DNA of 8,545 nucleotides, from positions 1-8,545 of the forward strand of contig JAESPT010000467.1 in the NCBI GenBank assembly GCA_016765515.1, given 5' to 3'. Made by a program: the position numbers and the translations under genes. Position 1 is the stretch's first letter; each line of letters opens with the position of its first letter. This document shows positions 1 to 5,076 of this stretch, piece by piece. The stretch is from Sneathiella sp. GTDB lineage: Bacteria; Pseudomonadota; Alphaproteobacteria; Sneathiellales; Sneathiellaceae. The notes under the pieces were generated by a model. It was not told the origin of the DNA, searched no databases, and saw only the letters and a list, made by a program, of their open reading frames with translations.

Positions 1-118
1 CAATGGCCGCCAGGTTAAAGGGAGCGGCATCATGCCTCGCCGCAAAATTCTGCCCCGTGGAAAGGGCTTGAATTTGTTCCTTGAGATCAGAAAAGGGATG
101 AGCCTGAGGCGTTGTCAT
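1..118 (-). CDS. N-terminal fragment of an unrecognised protein
   Basis: Only the first 39 codons are inside the window; the gene runs off the left edge. The visible N-terminus reads MTTPQAHPFSDLKEQIQALS, followed by a polar and then alanine-rich stretch that includes ARHDAAPFNLAAI. There is no signal peptide or membrane segment in this part, so a cytosolic protein is likely, but I do not recognise the family. The ATG at 118 is the first in-frame ATG. An AGGA element lies about 14 bases upstream, which is longer than ideal spacing. A fair promoter sits about 55 to 85 bases upstream. The gene follows the oxygenase gene on the same strand after a 212-base gap, so it is probably transcribed separately. 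That the reading frame is real is inferred from its position, its start and its coding-like composition. Confidence 0.5.
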   Translation of the reverse strand, partial: MTTPQAHPFSDLKEQIQALSTGQNFAARHDAAPFNLAAI

Positions 119-173
119 TGCGAAATTAGCGTCCTGTTCTTTCGTCTGTTCCAAATACAAAGCTAGAGTAAAT

Positions 174-201
174 AAAATAGAACAAAACGAGAACATTTCA
201 A
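174..201 (-). promoter_or_regulatory. Candidate sigma-70-type promoter for the leftmost gene
   Basis: On the minus strand TTGAAA (201-196) is followed after 16 bases by TATTTT (179-174). These match the -35 and -10 consensus at five and four of six positions. Transcription would start near 167, giving a leader of roughly 50 bases before the ATG at 118. The surrounding DNA is AT-rich, so chance matches are possible. Confidence 0.35.
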
Positions 202-330
202 GGAAAAGATTTCACGGAAATATATCAGTATTTTAAAAAATGTTATTTTTCAATGCGTTGGCGATTTTGTGAAACGTGAATGAACAAGAACACGCTTAGG
301 CGGTAATGGTCTGTCAAAGGACGGCAGGGG

Positions 331-1110
331 TTATTCAAGGCGTCCAAAAAACGTCATTCTCGCCGATTCGGAGAGGGCGATACCAGGTTCGGAATTATAG
401 GCGAGAACCGTCAACATCCGTGTGCGGGAGCCCTCAACCGGTGCGACACGGTGGATGGCGTTACGCCCCCGAAAGAGGACAAGGGTGCCCGCATCCATCT
501 TCAGTTTTTCAGGTCGTATATCACCGTTCAAGATTTTCTCGACACCCTCGAAATTCATTTCACCTTTGTCTGCGTCCCGCATGCCGCCGACATATTCGAA
601 AGCACCGCCTTCTTCAGGTTCCTGAATCATTAGAGTGATGGCGAAAGAGGAATTGTCGAAATGCCACCCCAGTTCTTGCCCGGTTTCGGCATAGTGGAGG
701 TTTATGGAGGAGAGAGGGTCCGCATATTCATAGAGGGATGTTTCATCCAAAACGCGGCACAGAAAGTCGCGAAAAACCTCAGAGTCATAGAGCGTCCGCA
801 ATGGTGAATTTGCCGGGATGACATCATCGGTGATACATCCTTTGGACGAGACCACGAGGCGATTGCGCGTGTGATCCGCCGGATAGTCTTCATCTGAAGG
901 TGTCAGATAGACGTTATGCTCCTGACGGCAAAAATAGGCGCGATGTTTCTTATCCTCACCTTCCCGCCGGATGAGCTCTACAATCTCTGGCTTGAGAAAG
1001 TGGCGCATGACGATAACGCCGGTTCGATTGAGGGTCTGGTGACATGCAGATTGAAATTCCTGATCCGATAGCGGATAGTTTTCCGTATTTACAATTGTTT
1101 TAATGTCCAT
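331..1110 (-). CDS. 2-oxoglutarate/Fe(II)-dependent oxygenase, HalD/BesD-like family
   Basis: A 259-residue cytosolic non-haem iron oxygenase. The facial triad is visible as H150-F-D152 (in GWHFDNSSF) and H220 (in AIHRVAP). R231, 11 residues after H220, is placed to bind the 2-oxoglutarate carboxylate. The segment around HFDNSSFAITLMIQEPEEGG resembles the free-amino-acid halogenase/hydroxylase group that includes BesD and HalD. Members that chlorinate have Gly or Ala in place of the Asp; here Asp (GAC, 657-655) is kept, so hydroxylation is the more likely chemistry. The substrate is unknown; an amino acid is a guess from family resemblance. The ATG at 1110 was chosen over an in-frame TTG at 1146 because it is a conventional start with a GGGA element about 10 bases upstream. 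It lies 184 bases after the GGDEF-EAL gene and looks more GC-rich than that block, so membership in the signalling operon is doubtful. Confidence 0.85.
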   Translation of the reverse strand: MDIKTIVNTENYPLSDQEFQSACHQTLNRTGVIVMRHFLKPEIVELIRREGEDKKHRAYFCRQEHNVYLTPSDEDYPADHTRNRLVVSSKGCITDDVIPANSPLRTLYDSEVFRDFLCRVLDETSLYEYADPLSSINLHYAETGQELGWHFDNSSFAITLMIQEPEEGGAFEYVGGMRDADKGEMNFEGVEKILNGDIRPEKLKMDAGTLVLFRGRNAIHRVAPVEGSRTRMLTVLAYNSEPGIALSESARMTFFGRLE

Positions 1111-1294
1111 CGGTCGCGTTTCCCAAAATTGATTGAGCCGCCGCAACCACGGTTCGCACTCATCGCCAGATCAAGAAGCCGCTCTCCTGTTCCTATCGAA
1201 TATTTCCAAGAGATGCTTCAACGTGACACCAACAGTATCCAAACCTCATCCGTATGGAAACAAATTTCCTCTGCCGTAGATACCCCATCAGAAT

Positions 1295-3019
1295 TTAATG
1301 TAACAGAGATCTCGGCTGGATATCATGACGGGCTTCATATTTTGACAGCCAATCCATGAAATGATCGGCGGCAAGGGGTTCTTTGATGAAGTATCCCTGT
1401 GCCCGCTGGCAGTCAAATTCTTTGATGGCGCGTAACTGCTGTGCCGTTTCAACCCCTTCCGCAATAACCGGAATGTCCAGCGAATTGGCCAAAGTGATGA
1501 TAGATCGACAGGTTGCATCCGCCTTGGTGGATTGGCCAATTTTTTCAACGAAAGATCGATCAATCTTTAAAGAGGAGACCGGGAGGTCAATGAACCGTTG
1601 AAAGGAAGAATAGCCAACACCAAAATCATCGATGGCTATTTTACAGCCAAGTTGATGCAGCTGCAACAGATGACGAATTAAGAGAGTTGGATCCGAATAG
1701 GATGCGGTTTCCGTCACTTCTATTTCCAGAACGTCTGGCGATAGTGAATATTTTTTGAGGGTCTCCCTAATAAAGGAGACTGTATCTGCCCGGCAAATCT
1801 GCACGGGAGACACATTAACAGCGACCGGTATCAGGATTTTGTGTTTGTTTTTCCAGGCTCTTATCTGGGCACAGGCTGTATCCAGAACCCACTCGCCGAT
1901 TGGAATAATATCCCCGGACTGCTCTGCCATTGGGATAAAATTGCCAGGCAGTACAGGATCTTTCCCCTTAGGATGCCAGCGTATCAGTGCTTCAACACCG
2001 CAAAGGCTTGTGGAGCCTGCGATATTAATCTTGGGTTGATACAGAACTGTAAATTCGTCCTTCAACAAGGCTGTTTGAATTTTGGAAGATAATTGGACGT
2101 TCTTTTTTAACTTTGCGGGTTTTTGCGCCGAATAAAACTGCGTCATATTCTTCCCCCTGAATTTTGCACTGTAAAGGGAAAGGTCGGCCCGCCTGAAAAG
2201 TTCCTGAAACGTCAGGCACTCACCCGACTGTTTAAGGGTTGCTCCCACACTTGCTGTTGCTATTAATGCCACATCGCCGAGCTGGAAGGGGGTGAGAAAA
2301 ATTTCACTAATTTTCTTGAGGATGAGTTCCATGTCCTTTGCATTTCCTAATTGAGTGGTTGCAATAGCGAATTCATCTCCTCCAAGTCTGGCGACAAGAT
2401 CTGTTGACCGGACAGCTTCTAACAACCTTTGTGCAACCTGTTGCAAAAGCATATCCCCGGTAAGGTGGCCATACGTGTCATTCACTTGCTTGAAATCATC
2501 AAGGTCAATTAAAATAAGACCAAGAGGGGCATGACTACGGGATGACGTGGAAAGGCTCATTTCCATATATTCATCAAATTTTTTCCGGTTTGCGATACCG
2601 GTTAATCCGTCTTTATAGGCAAGATCAATAAGTTTTCTTTCATGTTTCTTTTGGGCAATGGCAAAGCGAATGGATCGATTAAGCAACGTTGGCGAAATAT
2701 CGTCTTTTACAAGGTAATCCGCAGCACCATGCCCGGCAGCCTGAAGGTCAACCTTTCTGTTGTCTTCTCCGGTTAACAAAATCATCGGAACCATGCATCC
2801 AGCCCGGTGCATATTTTGTATGATTTCCAGTCCAAGATGATTGCCAAGGAGTTGTTCAATCAGACAGACATCGTAGTGAGAGAACAAGGAAACATAATCG
2901 ACATTGTTAGAATTTCTGATCCAGTCAATAGAGAGGGGTTCATCTGGAAAAGCGACTTCAAGCTGTTTTGTCGCAATAAGGTAATCCACTTCGTCATCGT
3001 CAATAATAAGGACGTTCAT
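1295..3019 (-). CDS. Receiver-GGDEF-EAL cyclic di-GMP regulator with Glu at the phosphorylation site
   Basis: A 574-residue soluble protein with three domains. Residues 1-125 form a receiver with the acidic pocket (D7-D9), T83 and K105. The phospho-acceptor position is Glu55 (CLIEQLLG; codon GAA, 2857-2855) instead of Asp. Residues about 130-298 are a GGDEF diguanylate cyclase with an intact signature (RLGGDEF, 211-217) and an RxxD product-inhibition site (R204-D207) five residues before it. Residues about 305-560 are an EAL phosphodiesterase with EALIR (343-347), N402, E434, D464/D465, K485, E521 and the QGYF segment, so the known metal-binding and catalytic positions look complete. It could therefore make and break cyclic di-GMP. 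The ATG at 3019 has only a weak purine-rich element upstream. It lies 78 bases after the response regulator gene on the same strand and is probably co-transcribed with it. Glu at the phospho-site may mimic constant phosphorylation. Confidence 0.93.
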   Translation of the reverse strand: MNVLIIDDDEVDYLIATKQLEVAFPDEPLSIDWIRNSNNVDYVSLFSHYDVCLIEQLLGNHLGLEIIQNMHRAGCMVPMILLTGEDNRKVDLQAAGHGAADYLVKDDISPTLLNRSIRFAIAQKKHERKLIDLAYKDGLTGIANRKKFDEYMEMSLSTSSRSHAPLGLILIDLDDFKQVNDTYGHLTGDMLLQQVAQRLLEAVRSTDLVARLGGDEFAIATTQLGNAKDMELILKKISEIFLTPFQLGDVALIATASVGATLKQSGECLTFQELFRRADLSLYSAKFRGKNMTQFYSAQKPAKLKKNVQLSSKIQTALLKDEFTVLYQPKINIAGSTSLCGVEALIRWHPKGKDPVLPGNFIPMAEQSGDIIPIGEWVLDTACAQIRAWKNKHKILIPVAVNVSPVQICRADTVSFIRETLKKYSLSPDVLEIEVTETASYSDPTLLIRHLLQLHQLGCKIAIDDFGVGYSSFQRFIDLPVSSLKIDRSFVEKIGQSTKADATCRSIITLANSLDIPVIAEGVETAQQLRAIKEFDCQRAQGYFIKEPLAADHFMDWLSKYEARHDIQPRSLLH

Positions 3020-3097
3020 TTTTCATCTCTGGTATTGTTAAATTTGTACCCATTTACGAAAAATATTGTTCAGTAGTGGGTTGAAATGCTTATCGCT

Positions 3098-3535
3098 TCA
3101 TGACTGGGAGGTAGGCATTTCAACGATTGTCCAATAATGCTTAAGCATACCTATTGCGTCAATAAAGCTATGTTTTGTATTGGTTTTTACAATGTATCCC
3201 GCAATATTTTGCTCATAAGCGGCAAAAACGTCAGTTTCGGCCTCAGAGGTTGTCATGACAAATATAATGGAGGATTTGAGTTCACTATCCGCTCGAATGG
3301 TTTCTAAAAATTCCAATCCCCCCATTCTCGGCATGTTTAAATCCAGAAGAATGATGTAAGGGGGATCGATCTTTTCAACGCCGTTATCTCCCCGCAGAAA
3401 ATCCAAGGCTTCAAGTCCATCCCTCGCTTCAAAAATTGGATTTTGGATTCTGAGTTCTTGCAATGCCTTTTTAGTTGCCAGAACATCGACAAAATCGTCT
3501 TCTACCAACACAATCTTGATTTCTTTATAGTCCAA
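3098..3535 (-). CDS. Single-domain response regulator, Rcp1-like
   Basis: A 145-residue receiver without an output domain, of the type encoded beside PAS or phytochrome kinases with an HDLKAPLR motif. From the TTG start the protein begins MDYKEIKIVLVEDDFVD. The acidic pocket is the EDD at residues 12-14, the phospho-acceptor is Asp65 (in LLDLNMP; codon at 3343-3341), the conserved Thr is in FVMTTS, and the Lys is in GYIVKT. All residues for phosphorylation are present. It most likely receives phosphate from the kinase encoded just upstream and works through protein contacts. The TTG at 3535 is preferred: a strong purine-rich Shine-Dalgarno tract lies directly before it, and the resulting N-terminus fits the family. 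An in-frame ATG at 3562 would add nine residues (MANIGRERK), overlap the kinase gene by 13 bases and has no good ribosome binding site. Confidence 0.9.
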   Translation of the reverse strand: MDYKEIKIVLVEDDFVDVLATKKALQELRIQNPIFEARDGLEALDFLRGDNGVEKIDPPYIILLDLNMPRMGGLEFLETIRADSELKSSIIFVMTTSEAETDVFAAYEQNIAGYIVKTNTKHSFIDAIGMLKHYWTIVEMPTSQS

Positions 3536-3538
3536 TTT

Positions 3539-3550
3539 CCTCTCCCTCCC
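3539..3550 (-). promoter_or_regulatory. Shine-Dalgarno tract that decides the TTG start of the response regulator
   Basis: The minus strand reads GGGAGGGAGAGG starting at the last base of the kinase stop codon TAG (3552-3550), then AAA and TTG at 3535-3533. The AGGGAGG core is at a suitable distance from TTG, whereas it lies inside the coding sequence if the ATG at 3562 is used. This tight stop/SD/start arrangement suggests translational coupling of kinase and regulator. Confidence 0.6.
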
Positions 3551-4620
3551 TATATTGGCCATTGAATGATAAATGCAGCACCTCGGTCAAAATTTGATTT
3601 TTCGATTGAAATAGACGCATTGTTGCGTTCAATAATCTTTTTAACAAATGCAAGGCCCATACCACTTCCCTCCAATTCATCGCGAGGCTTTAAAGTCTGG
3701 AAAATGGAAAAAACTTTATCTGTCATGTTGGGTTGAATTCCAGGACCATCGTCGTGAACGGCCAACTCGAAATGATCAGGAGTTTTTATGCCGGTAATCT
3801 GAATATTTCCTTTTGGTTGATCATGATGCTTCATCGCGTTTCCAATTAGATTCTGAAATAAAATTGTCATTTCAGTAGAAGAGGCTTGGACTGTTGGTAA
3901 ATTATCTACTGAAATAGAAAAATTTTTGGTTTCTTGCAGATCAATAACTCCCTGCACCAGTTTATTCAGATCTACACTCTCAACAGTTGACTCCTCTTGT
4001 CCAATTCTGGAATATTTCAATAGATTAAATAGAAGTGAGTCGAGACGATCTATGCGTCCTCGTAACAATTTCATGTAGGAGGCACATTCTTCGTCCATAT
4101 GCTGTCCAACTTTATCATCGATCCAGCCAGCAAGATTAGCGATCCCTCGAAGGGGAGCTTTTAGATCATGGGACGCGATATACGCAAATTGAGCAAGATC
4201 TTCGTTTGAGCGGGCCAGTTTTTTTACATGATCGGATATCTGGTGTTCGAATAATTTTCGTTCTGAAATGTCGCGGAGAATTCCGACATATCCTCCTTGT
4301 TCCCATCCCATTTGCCCGACGCTCAGTTCCAATGGAAATTCAACGCCGTTTTTTCGTCTGCCTATGACCTCCCGGCCAGTCCCAATGATGTTTTTGACGC
4401 CCGTCTTCAAAAAGGCACTTAAATATCCATCATGATTATCTGAAATCCTGGTCGGCATCAAAATTTTGATATTTTGACCAATAACTTCTTCTTTCGCATA
4501 TTGGAATAATTTTTCGGAAGCCGGATTGAAACGTTTGATCTTGCCAACCTTATCAATAGTAATAGTCGCGTCGACTGCAGTTTCAACAAGTGTTTCATAT
4601 TCAATATAGTGACTGCCCAA
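3550..4620 (-). CDS. PAS-domain sensor histidine kinase, soluble and catalytically complete
   Basis: A 356-residue kinase without membrane segments. Residues about 8-122 are a FixL-type PAS domain. It includes NHDGYL, whose H63 aligns with the haem-ligand His of FixL, and GTGREVIGRRKNG with R83 at a conserved FixL arginine. A short coiled linker follows. The dimerisation/phospho-acceptor helix has SHDLKAPLRGI with H151 (CAT, 4170-4168). The ATPase domain has N257/N261 (FQNLIGNAMKHH), the G1 box DDGPG (290-294) and the G2 box GSGMG (318-322), all intact. It should autophosphorylate and pass phosphate to the regulator encoded next. Its C-terminal half aligns almost without gaps to the larger pseudokinase upstream. 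The start is uncertain: 4620 is TTG with no Shine-Dalgarno, no ATG or GTG lies in frame upstream, and the frame stays open back to a TAA at 4752-4750. Confidence 0.9.
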   Translation of the reverse strand: MGSHYIEYETLVETAVDATITIDKVGKIKRFNPASEKLFQYAKEEVIGQNIKILMPTRISDNHDGYLSAFLKTGVKNIIGTGREVIGRRKNGVEFPLELSVGQMGWEQGGYVGILRDISERKLFEHQISDHVKKLARSNEDLAQFAYIASHDLKAPLRGIANLAGWIDDKVGQHMDEECASYMKLLRGRIDRLDSLLFNLLKYSRIGQEESTVESVDLNKLVQGVIDLQETKNFSISVDNLPTVQASSTEMTILFQNLIGNAMKHHDQPKGNIQITGIKTPDHFELAVHDDGPGIQPNMTDKVFSIFQTLKPRDELEGSGMGLAFVKKIIERNNASISIEKSNFDRGAAFIIQWPI

Positions 4621-4917
4621 TTCAGTCTGGGAATTGACAGGTTCGAAGGGATCGGTTTTTTCTTTATGGATATGGCGCGATGATCCTGCTAAGCGCTGAA
4701 AGTGCCCATTTTTGTTTTTCGTTTGAATATTTAGTTTTTTAATACTCTTTTACCTTATGCAATCTGACCAAACGGCAATCACATGATCGTAAATATCGGA
4801 AGAGGCTCAATCGGACACAAATTAGGGTACGGAGACTGAGAAGACGTTTTTCCAATTTTGAGGAAAATCGCCTAAAGGTCAGTATTTAAATTAGATAACA
4901 CTAAACTACATTAAATG
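4621..4917 (-). other. Leader region upstream of the PAS kinase
   Basis: This stretch holds no convincing gene. The kinase reading frame remains open from 4620 up to TAA at 4752-4750, adding 43 codons rich in Lys and polar residues and with no ATG, GTG or further TTG. An ATT at 4743-4741 has an AAGG about nine bases before it and could in principle be a rare start. A weak promoter-like pair, TTGTGT (4820-4815) and GATATT (4797-4792) with 17 bases between, could drive the kinase separately from the upstream gene. No strong terminator was seen. Confidence 0.3.
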
Positions 4918-4967
4918 TTAGAATTTAGCAATATATAAAGCGTTTTTTGGTTGTGTGTATTTTTATA

Positions 4968-4990
4968 TGAAAATCTGTTTTTGATTTTCA
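4968..4990. repeat. Perfect 8-base inverted repeat with 7-base loop
   Basis: TGAAAATC (4968-4975) and GATTTTCA (4983-4990) are perfect reverse complements separated by TGTTTTT. It lies inside the MFS remnant, after the pseudokinase gene. The stem is AT-rich and has no T-run on the minus-strand side, so it is a poor intrinsic terminator; a weak hairpin, protein site or chance are all possible. Confidence 0.45.
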
Positions 4991-4998
4991 AAAGCGAG

Positions 4999-5046
4999 TT
5001 GATAGGACGGGTTCAAATCATAGATACGGCGGGAAATCCATCCCCC
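4999..5046 (-). repeat. Diverged direct repeat, copy 1 (MFS 3' tail)
   Basis: This 48-base segment matches 7861-7908 in the same orientation at 38 of 48 positions. It is the best conserved part of the MFS remnant. Confidence 0.75.
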
Positions 5047-5076
5047 TTAATTTTTCCTGATTGATGGTATTATGTT

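Larger units (their letters stand above)
4918..5046 (-). pseudogene. Remnant of the 3' end of an MFS transporter gene
   Basis: Read on the minus strand from 5046, the frame gives GGWISRRIYDLNPSYQLAFEN. The MFS gene at the right of the window has GGWLSGLIYDLNQSYQAAFIN at its last membrane helices: 15 of 21 residues agree. At DNA level 5046-4999 and 7908-7861 agree at 38 of 48 positions without gaps, by eye. The similarity seems to continue weakly to the end: QIFI then an in-frame TAA, then PKNALYIA before a final TAA at 4920-4918, against NIFI and SKNQALKYA in the intact gene. Upstream of 5046 the match stops, and the gene just before is the pseudokinase ending at 5077. The fragment has no start and an internal stop, so it is non-coding. 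It is best explained as a duplicated and decayed MFS tail. Confidence 0.7.

Noticed and set aside
312..317. Perfect -35 box TTGACA on the minus strand after the oxygenase gene
   Set aside because: No acceptable -10 hexamer lies 15 to 19 bases downstream; the pair at 201-174 is better for the leftmost gene.
306..638. 110-codon open frame on the plus strand
   Set aside because: Antisense to the 2OG oxygenase, whose HxD...H...R motifs are clear; its Arg/Pro-rich composition is typical of a shadow of a GC-richer gene.
1256..1269. Hairpin GGAAA-CAAA-TTTCC after the GGDEF-EAL gene as a terminator
   Set aside because: The stem is only five base pairs and no T-run follows on the minus strand.
4968..4990. 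Intrinsic terminator after the CHASE gene
   Set aside because: The stem is nearly all A/T and the minus strand after it (TATAAAAATAC) lacks a T-run.
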